Shown piece by piece: positions 33,933 through 45,342 of a stretch of 64,000 nt of DNA. Source of the DNA: Eleusine coracana subsp. coracana (lineage: Eukaryota; Streptophyta; Magnoliopsida; Poales; Poaceae); contig CM064426.1 of assembly GCA_032690845.1 (NCBI GenBank), positions 43,974,508 to 44,038,507 on the forward strand, read 5' to 3'. The position numbers and the translations under genes were made by a program. The notes below the pieces were generated by a model, which had not been told where the DNA came from, searched no databases, and saw only the letters and a program-made list of their open reading frames with translations. Positions within the stretch are counted from its first letter, which is position 1. The number at the start of each line of letters is the position of its first letter.

Positions 33933-35120
33933 ATCTATAGCTTGCTTAGCTTCCTCAGTAGTGACATGATTGATGCGCCCTCGAGCATAATTCTGCTATC
34001 CTCGATTGCCTGGAAGCATGTTGGTTGGGGCTTGCCTCGGTGCGTTGTTCCGTTGGGGACACTGTCCCATGAAGTGACCTTCTTGTCCGTAGTGATAACA
34101 ACCGTGCTTCAGACCACTAGTGTTTCTGGAGGTAGGGCGGTTCTTGTTTTGTGGGGTTGTTGGAGCTGCGGGGCGAGGTGCCTACTGATAGGTGGAGCAA
34201 GGTGCCTGCTGCGGGATAGGGCGAGGTGCCTGGTAGTTGGGGCGTTGCATTGGAAAGTTGGGGCGTGGAGCTTGCATGGGTGGCCTGATAGTGTTGGTAG
34301 CACAGTAGTATGGGTTGGGGGATGTCATTATGCGGGGACGAGTGTTACTACCAGATGATTGTCCTTGGAATGGCATCTTCCTCTTGCCTTCCCTCTCAAT
34401 CTCATTACGCTTGTTCTCCACAACAATGGCCTTGTCCACTAGTCTTTGAAAGTTTGCATAGTCATTGTTCAGCAACTGGAACTTGATGTCATTCTACAGT
34501 CCCCTCATGAACATGTACTGCTTCTTCTCATATGTGCTCACATCTTCAGGAGCATACCTGGATAGCTGGATGAATCTATTTAGCTACTCACTCACTGACA
34601 TGTTTCCCTTTCTCAAGTCTTGAAATTCTTGTCTCTTCAACAACTTGATGCCCGTAGGGACGTAGTGAGAGCGGAAGTTATCCTTGAACTCATTCCAGGT
34701 GATGGTTTCCACATCAGCATGAGCATTGCAATAAGCTTTCCACCAGTCTGCGGCTACACCAAACAACTGATGAGCTGCAAAGTGAACCTTCTCTCAATCA
34801 TTGCATTGAGCGATCATCAACTTCTTCTCAATTGCCTTGAGCCAATCATCAGCTTCCATAGGATCCTTGGACTAGGAGAAGGTAGGTGGCCTAGTCCTTA
34901 AGAACTCCCCCAATCTATTCTAGGGTGGAGGTGGAGGTCGAGGTGGAGGGGCATGGTGATTCTGCTGGGCATTTTGATTCTGTTGTATGGCGCCCAAGGT
35001 TTGGATCACTGTCTGCATAAACTGAGTCTACATGGCTAAGAATTGCTCAAGGTTTGGAGCATTGTTGTTGCCCTCGTTGTTCTGGTTGCTACCTCCAGTG
35101 TTTCCCCTAGTGCGAACCAT
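33933..35120 (-). pseudogene. Tekay-A gag
   Basis: This is the Gag capsid/nucleocapsid protein. The ATG at 35118-35120 begins MVRTRGNTGG. The capsid part has DWLKAIEKKLMIAQC, FGVAADWWKAYC and KRQEFQDLRKG. At least seven in-frame stops are present: mostly TAG at places where related proteins have Gln, plus a TGA at a probable Arg codon. The zinc knuckle reads CYHYGQEGHFMGQC: the second Cys is Tyr, so RNA binding would be lost. The spectrum of changes fits C-to-T decay. Confidence 0.88.
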
Positions 35121-35393
35121 CTGGAGTGGTGGAAGTAGTGTATGACGAGGTGTGATAATAGAAGAAAGAAGAAACCCAACTATATGCATCAAGGAATAAT
35201 GAGTAAAAATGATTGTTTATTTAATAAGCAAACGAAAGATGAGGTTGTGGACAAGGTGCCGAGGCATCCCACAACTAACATCAAGCACACTCAAATCAAG
35301 CCAAGCAAAGGAGTTTATTACATCACACCATGAAAGCAAATCGATCTAAACGTTCGATTATTACAATCTTTATTCATAGGGTAGGGAAATCTC
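35121..35393 (-). other. Spacer between orf0 and gag in Tekay-A
   Basis: About 270 bp of AT-rich DNA between the end of orf0 and the gag ATG. No ORF or clear signal was seen. Confidence 0.5.
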
Positions 35394-35902
35394 CTAGGCA
35401 TGGGAGCTGGATTCGTCGGAGAGCGAAGGTAGAGAGCTTGCATGCTTCGGGGAGTTTGCAGTCCAGGTCCGGAGGCCAGAGGAGTAGAGGTCACTTTGCT
35501 CGCCTGTCCCGACCCTATAGTGGCTCTTTATATGAGACTCTGCATCACAGAGCCTTTTCCAAGGAGCATGGTTCTCCTTCTGTAAAGCCTCCATATTGTG
35601 GCTTAAGTCCAAAGTAACTCCCTTAGTCTTGTCCATCTCCCTTGTACTCACATACCCTCCTGTGGGAGCGACGGTGTACTTCTCCGTGCCTGGCTTCCAA
35701 CGGGGAATGTGGGCGAAACTTGTCTTTGCTATTCCATGATAGTGGGTGTAGCAGAGGCTAGTGAGAGCCTTCCATATGACATCATCCACGGTGGCCCTTC
35801 TAGTAGCCCTGGGGGTGTGGCCACGGTGAGTTGATACAATGCGGTCGCCATCGTCGATGTTGACCTTTGCTACCCATTCCTCACGAAAAGGGCGATCCAC
35901 CT
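35394..35902 (-). pseudogene. Tekay-A orf0, C-terminal part
   Basis: This is the second half of an ORF between PBS and gag, cut by Tat-2 at 35903. Read on the minus strand it continues in the same phase as 62833-63279, once one copy of the CACCT target duplication is discounted. The half encodes KVNIDDGDRIVSTHRG, DVIWKALTSLCY, a PRWKPGTEKYTV block, a short amphipathic segment (NMEALQKENHAPW) and a Ser-rich tail (SLPSLSDESSSHA) ending in TAG at 35394-35396. I recognise no enzyme motif. It resembles no Gag or Pol domain I know; it is best called a clade-specific orf0. Confidence 0.75.
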
Positions 35903-36448
35903 TGTTGGGGGAATGCCCACCCCTTAGTCTCCCCAAGCCCAGAAGATAGCCTAGCAACAAGAAGCAAGGTCCAGCTAGACTGGCGGCCCAGAAGGCCTTC
36001 GGCCCAGCAGACGTCCGAAGGCCAGTATAGCCGAAGGCTGTACGACGTGGCGGGCCCCAGGCGTAGGCGCTAGAGAATGACAGCCGGGGGCATGTACCAG
36101 ATGAAGATTGAAGTACTAGAATACCCTTAGGTCAAGTAGTAAGATGTGTAATGTAAGGTCTGGGGCAAATCTGTAAACATGCCCGGAGGGTAGGTGAGCA
36201 TAGATCTATAAATGCTCACCTGCACCTCTGAGTGAGACAGGACGTGCCCCTACCACCAGAACCTTCATGTACTATTCTGACCAGATAATACAAAGTTCGT
36301 TAGCTGAAGGGCGCCTGTATGAGCCCTTCGGCATAAGTGTCGTTGCTTGGTCTTGTTCACTCCTGTCGTAGCTTGTCCGTGGGGCCTTTGGCCAGTCCAG
36401 CCCTCGGCTAGCCCACTACTTATTTGTTCTTGACTCGTAACCACAACA
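35903..36448 (+). repeat. Tat-2 5' LTR
   Basis: 546 bp. It has a TATA box in the loop of a perfect 9-bp inverted repeat (36193-36220). The 3' copy is split: 34 bp at 47679-47712 and the rest at 62337-62832. Confidence 0.92.
36193..36220 (+). promoter_or_regulatory. Tat-2 LTR TATA box in a hairpin
   Basis: GGTGAGCAT (36193-36201) and ATGCTCACC (36212-36220) are perfect inverted arms around AGATCTATAA, so CTATAAA sits at the loop edge. It is identical in the other LTR at 62577-62604. Confidence 0.8.
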
Positions 36449-36450
36449 GC

Positions 36451-36466
36451 TGGCGCCGACCATGGG
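36451..36466 (+). promoter_or_regulatory. Tat-2 primer-binding site
   Basis: TGGCGCCGACCATGGG begins 2 bp after the LTR end. TGGCGCC is a common start of Tat PBSs; I did not fix the tRNA. Confidence 0.75.
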
Positions 36467-36493
36467 GATCCTTGAACAACAAAGCACATAAGC

Positions 36494-38126
36494 ATGGCAA
36501 GGGGAAAGAGACCACCCGCTTCGGGCCTATCGCAATAGGCAACAACCCGGAGTAGGGCGGCAGTGGAGGTCGCCCGCCCGGAAACATCGGCCGTGGCCAG
36601 GGCGCGCCCGCTTCGGGAAGAAGTTGAGGGCCTTGTTGAAGAGGCATCCGATGAGGTCAACGAATGTGGCCAAGAGGCTATGGCCGAGGAAGAGACTGCT
36701 GGTGGGAAGCTCGCGCAGGAGGAGGCAGAATATGCTAGTCGAGTAGTGGAGGAGCGTATCAGAAAGCAGCAAGAGGATGCACCACGGGAGGAGGAGAATG
36801 TGAGGTTGATGGAACAGGAAGTTGAGAGGCAGAAAAGGGTAGCCGAAGAGCAGATGCTGCGGGCACATGCTTTGCAAAATCTAGCGTAGTAGGAGGCTAA
36901 TTATAACTAGAGAATTGAAGCGGCCAAGAGGCGGCAGGAGCAGCTGAGCAGACAGTTGGAGATCCTTCAGAGAGGCGGGATCCCTATGGAGCAGGCTCTA
37001 GGGTATGAGGAATTTCGTGAAGAGGGGGTAAGGGCACATTCCACTGGAAGCCTTCATCCGTTGCAGCCAGCGGATCCTAACTCTCCCTTGGCGACCGAAT
37101 TACAGGCGGTGCAGTGGCCCGCGAGATTGGCTTCGGTCAAGCTTCCAACATTTGCATGGACTTCAGATGCTAAGGAGTTTTTTCATGAGGTATAAGACAG
37201 CTGTGGAGTCAGTCGGAGGGAATGACGCAATAAAGGCCAAAGTTTTTCCGTTAGCATTGGAAGGAATAGCAGGTACTTGGTACGCTAAGCTGCCACTGGG
37301 GAGCATTCGGTCATGGATGCAACTTAAAGAGGGAGTCTCGGTGCACTTCAGGGGAAATCATGCCAAGCCTGTGGGAGCTCGGGATCTGGCTGCTTGTGTG
37401 TAGAGAGATGGTGAAACACTGGCCAACTATACTCGGAGGTTCATACATTTGAAGTGCCAGGTATCCGACATTCATGATGCCACAGTGATCGAGTCTGTTG
37501 CAAAGGGGCTCCGGATGGGAGCGGCCAGAAGTGCTATCCAGGTAGAGCAACCCCAGACCCTGGATCAATTATTGAGCATCTTGGAAGGGCAGATACGGGT
37601 AGAGGAGGATGAAGAGGAAGAGCATCGAAAGGCGCACTTAGGGGTGATGATGGGACGGGGTCAAAATCTGAACACCGGAGGTTGGCATCCGAATCAAGGT
37701 GGAGTAGGCCGCAACTTTACATGGCACAAGGTCTTCAATGTCCAGCAAAGGGGGGCCTCGGGATCAGCACCCAGATGCCCTCAGCCGCCAACGCCGCGTC
37801 CGGGACCGAGGCAGCCCCGGCCGGGTCAACTTTTCTACTATGCATTTCACAGCCCAGGGTGCACCCACAGCTCGAATTACTACCCTGATATTAAAGCGCT
37901 TTCTGATGCAAGAGTACGGCAAGAGGTTGAGCAAACTAGGCCGATGATGCATACTCAATACACACATGCCACTGCCTTCTACCCCCCTCCCCCGCATTTT
38001 CACCAGTCGCCATTTTCGCAGTACCATCATCCCGCCCCACCGCCGCAAGTAGTTGTGTTACCACCCCCTCTGCCCCAGCTCGTGCTTCTGGCTCCTCTGA
38101 TAGAACAGTTACCGCTTCCACCATAG
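36494..38126 (+). pseudogene. Tat-2 gag
   Basis: The ATG at 36494 opens MARGKRPPASG. A long coiled-coil-like acidic segment follows (EEAEYASRVVEERIRKQQED), then the capsid core with LASVKLPTFAW, FPLALEGIAGTWYAKLP and LANYTRRFIHLKCQV. The nucleocapsid-like block YAFHSPGCTHSSNYYPD keeps one Cys of the expected motif. In-frame TAGs lie at 36536, 36887, 36890, 36908, 37401 and 38124, each plausibly from CAG (Gln). A shift near 37190 moves the frame. The Pro-rich tail (YPPPPHFHQSPF) leads to protease. Confidence 0.88.
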
Positions 38127-39929
38127 TTGAAGCTGGACGACCGTCCCGAAAGAGCGCAACCCATACAGCACATTCAGAATCCGGGGGCATCTCATGGCAT
38201 GATCTTTGCTATCACTGGTGGTTTGGGGCATGAGTTCCGCTCTAAGAGGCAGCGCCGAGAGCACTTTCGGCAAGTGAATCATGTGGCTGCATACCCTCCG
38301 GTTGGGGTTACCCGTTGGATGGACATGCTGATTTCTTTCTCAGCGGCTGATTTGAGGCCGATGATATTTCCGCGTGACGATGCCTTCGTGATGGAGGTCA
38401 ATATCAATGGTTTTGATGTACGCAAAGTCTTGCTTGATGGAGGGAGTTCGGCCGATGTCATTCTCTGGAGTACTATTGAAAAAATGGGGTATGGTAGGTC
38501 TGACCTACTGGCTTCTTCAGTTCCACTACAAGGGTTTGGAGGAGAACCCATTCATGCGATAGGCAGTATTATGCTCAAAGTGTCATTCTCTGGCTTAGGG
38601 GGGCACCGGACGGAGGACATTCGGTTTGATGTGGTAGAGATGAACTATCCTTATAATGCTCTGTTGGGCCGGAGGGTTATCAACAAATTTGTGGCAGTGC
38701 TTCATCATGGATACCTATGCATGAAAATGCCTGGACCAGAGAGTGTCATCACGGTGTATGGGGATCAAGATGAGGCTCGGAGGCTGGAGTTTGGGTCATC
38801 ACCGGGACAACATCACATCCGTGTTATAGCCGAAGAGTGTTAGGACAAGAGTCTTGTAGTGGAACCACCGACAGCACCCAAGTGGGTACCAAAGGTCACA
38901 CTGGTTGAAGGCACCAAAGAAGTTGTGTTGTATGCCGATCGACCGGATGAAATGGTTCTGATTGGCAGGGAGTTATCACAGGGTGTGGAGGCACAGTTGA
39001 TGCAATTCTTGAGAAACAATACAGATGTCTTCACATGGTCACCGAAAGATCTCCCTGGTATCGATAGGTCAATTACTGAGCATCGGTTGGATGTCGATCC
39101 GAAGGTGCGTCCGATCAAGCAGCGAATCAGAGTTTGGACAGAGGAGAAGGCCAACATCTTGAGGGCCGAGGTGCAGAAATTGCTGGATTCAAATGTCATT
39201 CGGCCCATTAACAGAACTACCTGGCTCGCGAACCCTGTGTTGGTCAAGAAACTGAATGGCCAGTGGCGCATGTGCATTGATTTCACAACGTTGAACAAGC
39301 ATTGCCCGAAGGATGACTTTCCGCTAGCTCGTATAGACCAGTTGGTGGATGAAACGGCAGGTTGTGCATTGATGAGTTTTCTGGATGGTTACTCGGGGTT
39401 TCATCAAGTCTGGTTGGCTACAGAGGATCAGCCTTTGACAGCATTTCAGATACCAGGGGGGACTTACTGTTACAACCGAATGCCTTTCGGGTTGAAGAAT
39501 GCCGGGGCTACTTTCTCGCGTACTGTTAAAGCTATATTAGGGACACAGATGGGCCGTAATGCGGCAGCTTATATTGACGATATTGTTGTCAAAAGTGTTG
39601 AAGAGGTGGACCATGTGAAAGACCTGGCAGAGACATTTGCCAACCTACGGAGGGTAGGGATGCGACTGAACCCGGTGAAGTGCATGTTTGGGGTCCGTTC
39701 GGGAAAGTTACTGGGGTATCTGGTGTCGAAGGAGGGAATTAATCCGAACCCGGTCAAAATCAAGGCAATCATGGATATGCAGCCTCCGGCGTCTATTCGG
39801 GAGTTGCAGAAATTCACTAGCCGTGTTGTAGCATTGAGCAGGTTTGTCTCTCTATTGGCTGAAAAGAGCTTACCTTTCTTTGAAGTGCTTCACGGTTCCC
39901 GGGCATTCACATGGGGCGAGGAGCAATAG
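38127..39929 (+). pseudogene. Tat-2 protease and reverse transcriptase
   Basis: The protease motif is VLLDGGSSADVI (near 38430-38465), the Tat-type Asp-Gly-Gly variant, followed by NYPYNALLGRRVIN. After a TAG at 38841 the RT runs in the same frame: LLDSNVIRPI, WRMCIDFTTLNKHCPKDDFPL, FLDGYSGFHQVWLA, PFGLKNAGATFSRT and the catalytic AYIDDIVVKS, then MFGVRSGKLLGYLVSKEGI. It ends in TAG at 39927-39929 after TWGEEQ. Apart from two TAG codons the domains are whole. Confidence 0.92.
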
Positions 39930-41161
39930 TTGGCATTCGAGGCGCTCAAAAAGTACTTTGTCGAACTTACCACTCTCAAACCACCCCCGCCGAAGGCTCC
40001 TCTGTTGGTATATATTGCTGCGGCGCCGAAGGCAGTGAGTGCGGTTTTGGTCTATGAAGCACCAAAGGGCAGTGATACTTTTCAGTAGTTGCCAATGTAC
40101 TATGTATCCAAAATGCTAACAGCATCACGATGTAACTACACTATGGTGGACAAGATGTTGTATGCTGTGATCATGGCTTCACGTAAATTGTGACAGTACT
40201 TTTATGATCACCCTATCACCATACCTATCAGATATCCACTACGAGATGTGTTGATAAATAACAAGGCCTCTAGCATTGTGTTGAAATGGGTGACTGAGTT
40301 GGCTCAATATAACATCACCTTTGTTGCTCGCAAGGCCATCAAATCTGGAGTGTTGGCGGAATTTGTGGCCGAATGGACTTCTCACGGTGAAGCTGAAGAC
40401 CTAGCTCTGGATGTTCCGAAGGATCCAGTTTGGATAGTTCACACTGATGGTGCTTGGGGGGCCTCCGGAGCAGGGTGTGCTGCAGTCATAACATCTCCTG
40501 GGGGGCAAACCATGTAGTTCTCTGCCACGTTGGCTTTCCAAACAATAAACAATGCCGCGGAATATGAAAGCATATTGCTGGGCCTTCGGCAAGCTCGAGC
40601 CTTGGGGGCAAGGAGGCTGGTCATCTACTGCGATTCGCAGTTGGCCTCAGCCCAGCTAGCAAAAGGGTATCAAGCTAGGGATCCGGAGATGGCTTAGTAC
40701 ATCAGTAAAGTGAGAGGATGGATAAGTACTTCTTGGGCTTTGAGGTTCGTAATATCCGCCGCACTGAAAATGGAGAAGCAGATGCATTGGCTAAGGCTGC
40801 GGCCGGACAGCGTTCGGTGGCTGGTGATGTGCTTCATGAGGTTATGAGTGAATCAGCAACTACGCCGGAGGTGAAAGGTCGAAGGGTGTTGGCCATCGTG
40901 GCCGAGGATTGGAGAGCTCCCACTCGAGCATGTCGTGAAGGACGATATGTTACGGATGACAAGGAGGAGCGGCAGAGAATATTGCACCAGTGTCGGGCAT
41001 ACACTATTGTTGATAACATTCTGTACAAGGGGGGTGTTTGCGCTCCTCTGCTTCGTTGTCTCAGCCGGCCAGAGGGACAGAAGTTGTTACGAGAAATCCA
41101 TGAGGGGCTGTGTTTGTCACATCTGGCTCCGAGGGCCTTGGTGGCTAAAGCATTTCGCTAG
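39930..41161 (+). pseudogene. Tat-2 RNase H regions
   Basis: This is the RT-connection and RNase H part of pol. The first RNase H remnant runs through MLTASRCNYTMVDKMLYAV. The second has WIVHTDGAWGASGAG with its Asp, NNAAEYESILLGLRQA with Glu and VIYCDSQLASAQLA with Asp, the extra archaeal-type-like RNase H known in Tat elements. TAG codons occur at 40086, 40515, 40695 and 41159, and a TGA at 40191. A shift near 40705-40718 moves to the frame with MDKYFLGFEVRNI. The HHCC start of integrase (HEGLCLSHLAPRALV) lies in the last part. Confidence 0.88.
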
Positions 41162-42127
41162 GGGTTCTATTGGCCTACAGCTGTTCGCGATGCCAAAGAC
41201 CTAGTTCGGGTGTGTGCGGGATGTCAGTGGATGAGCCAACAATCTCACCTACCGGCCACAACCTTGCAACCAATTTCTTTGATTTGGCCCCTCGCCAGTT
41301 GGGGGATCGATATTGTCGGACCATTACCTACTGCTCCGGGGGGCTATCGGTTTGCCGTGGTAGCTATAGATTCTTTTTCCAAATGGGTGGAGGCCGATCC
41401 ACTGGTTCAGATAACAGCTAGAAACGTCAGAAAATTTTTCTGGAAGAATGTGGTCTATCGCTTTGGGGTTCCATTGGAGCTCACTATGGACTATGGTAAA
41501 CAGTTCGAGGGGCTTGAGTTCAAAGAATACTGCCTTAGCCTGGGAGTAAAGAAGTGTGAAGTTTCCGTCATTAACCCGAGGGCCAATGGAGCGGTGGAAC
41601 GAATGAATGGTAATTTGTTCTCCAGGATTTCTCGTTCCCTGATTGGCTTGCCAAAGGGAAAGTGGGTCGAAGTGATGCCGAATGTTCTCTGGTCCATCAG
41701 AACAACTGCTACAAGGTCCACTAGTTTCTCTCCCTTTCGGCTATTGTATGGTGCTGAGGCGGTCACGCCGGAGGAGATTCGGGCTAGATCACTGTGCACA
41801 ATCAGGCCTCATGCCAATGAAGATGATGTGGCAAAGGACATGTTGGAAGAAGTATGCATGCAAGCAGTCACCAACCTTCACAAATACATCGCATCCTTCA
41901 AGAAGACATACAATCGCAAGGTTCACGCAAGGGAGTTTGCACCAGGTGATCTAGTCCTTTGGCGCAACCCTAACCCAATCAGCGTCGGCAAAATGTGTAG
42001 CAAGTGGCTGGGTCCCTTCATTGTAGACCGATCAAACAGGCCCGGGGCCTATCATTTGTTAGAGTTGGACGGCTCCCCAATGCAACACACCTACAATGGT
42101 GTTGCTTTGAAGCGTTTCTATGTGTGA
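41162..42127 (+). pseudogene. Tat-2 integrase core and C-terminus
   Basis: This follows the TAG at 41159-41161 in the zinc module (CAGCQWM completes it). The core has Asp in SWGIDIVGPLP, Asp in ELTMDYGKQFEG (related integrases have Asp-Asn-Gly here; Asn is Tyr) and Glu in RANGAVERMNGNL. The C-terminus has FAPGDLVLWRNPNP and KWLGPFIVDRSN. No chromodomain follows. The natural end is the TGA at 42125-42127. It is the last sense gene of the element. Confidence 0.92.
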
Positions 42128-43080
42128 GGCATAGCTGGTCGTTCCCATAGTCGTCATACCTATTTTGGTGTATCAAAAGCTAGAGTAGAGCATGTATGTT
42201 CCTGGTGCCATGCTTCACCTAGTTAGTTTGTTCCGAGATATGTCCCGAGGAGCCGTTTAGGCTGTGTCTTAAAAAGTCGTTCCGGGATATGTTCCGAGGA
42301 GCCGTTCGGGCTGCGTCTTAAAAAGTCGTTCCGGGATATGTCCCGAGGAGCCGTTCGGGCTGCGTCTTAAAAAGTCATTCCGGGATATGTCCCGAGGAGC
42401 CACTCGGGCTGTGTCTTAAAAAGTCGTTCCGGGATATGTCCCGAGGAGCCATTCGGGCTGCGTCGTGAAAAACTTGTGCCGGGTTACGTCCCGTGAAGTC
42501 CGTCAGGCTACGTCCCGATTGCTCTATTCTGTGTCCGTAGCTGCCCGGTGGGGGCACACAGTTCGGTTCAATGTTCGAGAGGTCAGCAGAGCAAGCATAT
42601 AAAAACATTAGGTGCTCAATGAGGTAAGATGATGCTACTTTAGTTAATTTTTATCCTTTTACACGGCAACTACGGCCACTACCCGAACAACTATGGTTTG
42701 ATGCCGGACAACTACGGTCCGATGCTCCGGAAGGGCAAGTCCGGAAAGCCGGGCGCTACACGGGCCCGATGCCGAACAACTACAGTTCGAAGCTAGCCAA
42801 GGCCTGATGAGGCACTTGGCACGTAGAGTAGCAACTAGTATATAATTTGCCATTGCTACACATTTCAGTGTAAGTTTGAATTCTAACTAATATGCCATTT
42901 TTTTTAATACAACGCAAGCCCAAGGGTAGGGGATACAGAATCTGCCCGAAGGCGTGAGGTTTACTGGAGCCCGAGGGCATTAAATATACAATGGCCCGAG
43001 GGCCCAACACACTAACGGACTCAAGGTTCCTGAACTAGGTAGATCTCTTCAAGGCAACCGCTTCAGTTCGTTAAGCATTT
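42128..43080 (+). other. Tat-2 post-pol non-coding region
   Basis: It begins with unremarkable sequence, then the 49-bp repeats, a short block repeating ACAACTAYGG/CCGATGC phrases (42666-42790), and GCCCGA(A/G)GGC phrases near 42920-43000. No ORF with domain features. The right end is probably the 3' UTR of the antisense gene. Confidence 0.6.
42227..42520 (+). repeat. 49-bp tandem repeat
   Basis: Units start at about 42227, 42276, 42325, 42374 and 42423 (spacing exactly 49 bp), followed by a degenerate unit to 42520. Core phrases are TTCCGGGATATGTCCCGAGG, CGTTCGGGCTGCG and TCTTAAAAA. GGGATATGTCCC is an imperfect palindrome in each unit. Confidence 0.9.
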
Positions 43081-43620
43081 CTGATAACTCGCGGTGCTGC
43101 TCGGCCAAATCACTAAGCGTGGTGCTCGATTCTTCTATCCGGCAACGGCCTTGCGCTATGCTCCGTCGGTGTCATTCCAAGTCGGCAATAATTTGCAAGC
43201 GGCCGAAGGGTGGTCCAGGTCAGACGAACTGCTAGATGAAGCGTCGCCATGAGACAGACTAGGGCTGCCACTGGAAATCTCGATTGGCTCTGCCTTCGGT
43301 GCTGGCAATAGAATAAGGAGTTCGGTCGCAGTGCCGCCGCTCGCCCTTCGGGCGTCGCGGCTTATGCATCAACGAAGTAGCACTTCCAGGGAAACGCGCA
43401 GGCATGCCGCTTTAATGCGCTCATTCTCCTTATCGATGGAAGATAAGAATTCTGTAAAATTCCCTTCGGGGTGCTCACGCTTCCAACGCCGCCATTGCAC
43501 ACCACGAATCAAGTAATCGATAGGGGCTTCCCCAACCCCCGGCACTTTGATAGATACTGGAGCTATGTCCAGTATCGTAGCGTCCGGTGGAACCGAGGAG
43601 GCATCCTCGGAAGGTATGTT

Positions 43621-43831
43621 CTAGAGAAAAATAACAAGGACAATCTTAGGGAAAATGCAATAGACAATTTAGGTAAATAATAAACAGAGTTTCATTCCAA
43701 AAGACGCCTAAGTTACAAGGAGAGAGCCATCAGAGCGCTAGACGCTTACGACCGTCGTACAAAAATCACAATCCATGGGGTGCTAGCTAACCTATAAGGT
43801 GCGGTGGCGTTAGATAAGGGCGAACACACAC
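43621..43831 (-). other. Intron 3 of the antisense gene
   Basis: Minus-strand CCCAG|GTGTGT at the start and TTTTTCTCTAG|AAC at the end. The reading frame is kept across it (phase 0). Confidence 0.65.
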
Positions 43832-44797
43832 CTGGGTCTCCGGAGCGGCCGTGGAAGGTGCCTCGGGGTCGTGGGGCTCTTCGATGCCAGAGCTCGGAAC
43901 AGCAGAGGTGGCGGTAGCAGCGGGCGAACCGGCGTCATGGCCTGAAGTTCTAGGGGCTTCGGTGGCGATGCTGTCCGCACCACCAGTCGGTGGGCTGGTT
44001 TCCCTTTGTCTACCGGAGACTGGGGTATTACCGGTGGTGGGGGCGGATGCAGCCAGGTGAGCAGCTGCCTTCCGAGCAAAGGCTTGAGCAAGGTCATTGC
44101 TGAGGGGCTGTCAGAACACCTGCCCCAAGATGTTACCAAGGGGACTTAGCCGTTCTTGCAGTTGGCTGTACATGGCGCGGTCACCCCGGCACTAGGATAG
44201 CAGCTGGCGTGCAGCCTCGTGAATCTCCGAGCATCGAGGAGCGGCCAGTGATTCCATCATAGAGTAAGCTGATGTCCAGCTTATCCGGGCGCAGATGGTG
44301 CCGTATGACGGAAGACCGTCTCTAGCATGTTCAATGCCCTTGCTCAGCCAGGTGATGCTTTTCATACCCTCCCCCTCGACATGCCTTGGCTCCTGGGAGG
44401 CGAGTCCCATTCCAGCGAAGAAGAGGCGCAGCTATGAGATTAAGACGAACAGGCCTCGACTCATTCGCTCAGATTCATCGATATACACGGAGGCTTGTTC
44501 TAGAGCTCTGGTTAGCTTCTGACTGTCATTGTGCAGGGCCACATTCTCGGCTCCCAGTGCCTGGTTGTCTTTCTGCAGAACCTCCAGCCGCTTCCCTAGG
44601 TCTTCGGCACTCTTCTTCGCCTCCTTGGTGACCAGCTGCATTTTCTTTTCAGCCTCTGTGAGCGCGTCTTGGGCTTTTTTCAGGTGGTTGGCAGCTGACT
44701 GGGCTTGTGTTTGGCCCTCGGCCAGTTGTTTCTTCAGCTCCGCAAGGGTGGCCTCCGGGGATAGTTTGGCCTCGAGATGCCGGGACAACAACGCGGT

Positions 44798-44875
44798 CTG
44801 CGCCAATACACGAAGAGTTACAAGCTGGTAGTAGTATTTTTGACTGAACATGGTAAGCCTTAGAATGTCGCATAC
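44798..44875 (-). other. Intron 2 of the antisense gene
   Basis: Minus-strand CACAG|GTATGC at the start and TTGGCGCAG|ACC at the end; 78 bp, phase 0 on both sides. Confidence 0.65.
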
Positions 44876-45342
44876 CTGTGCGGTTAAGCGAGACAAATAG
44901 CTAATAGCAGTCATCGTGTCGACGTCCTATTGTGCCTTTTCACTGTCGCAAAGGTCCAACATCTGCGACGCGTACCCCAGTGTTGTGGAGGCTTTGGGGC
45001 GACCGCTGAAGTAGCTTGCACGCAGAGATGTTCCAACGTCCCTCGACTGCACACCCGAAGGAAGGACGCCCATGAAACCTTTGCCACGTCCAGCTTTCTA
45101 TGTGTGCATCAGGGGGAGCTCTTCTTCTTCCTCCTCATCGCTGCTGTTGTCTTCAACTTGATGCTCTTCCCCTTCCACCTCTTCTTCCTCCCCAAATGCT
45201 TTGCTGCCTTCGGTCGAGCCGCTGCTCGAACTAGCCGATCTGGAGCTCTCGCCACCGGGTTCAGAGCTAGAGCGGGCGCTGACCATCGCTTCTTCGGTCT
45301 GGCATGGGTTGGTGGCATCCTTGGTGCCACCCTCGTGTTGTT

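Noticed and set aside
42227..42520. Possible CRISPR-like array
   Set aside because: Repeats are directly adjacent with no spacers, and the context is a plant retrotransposon.
43810..44139. Separate minus-strand Pro-rich ORF
   Set aside because: It is a different frame over exon 3 of the antisense gene, whose in-frame reading fits the splice sites better.
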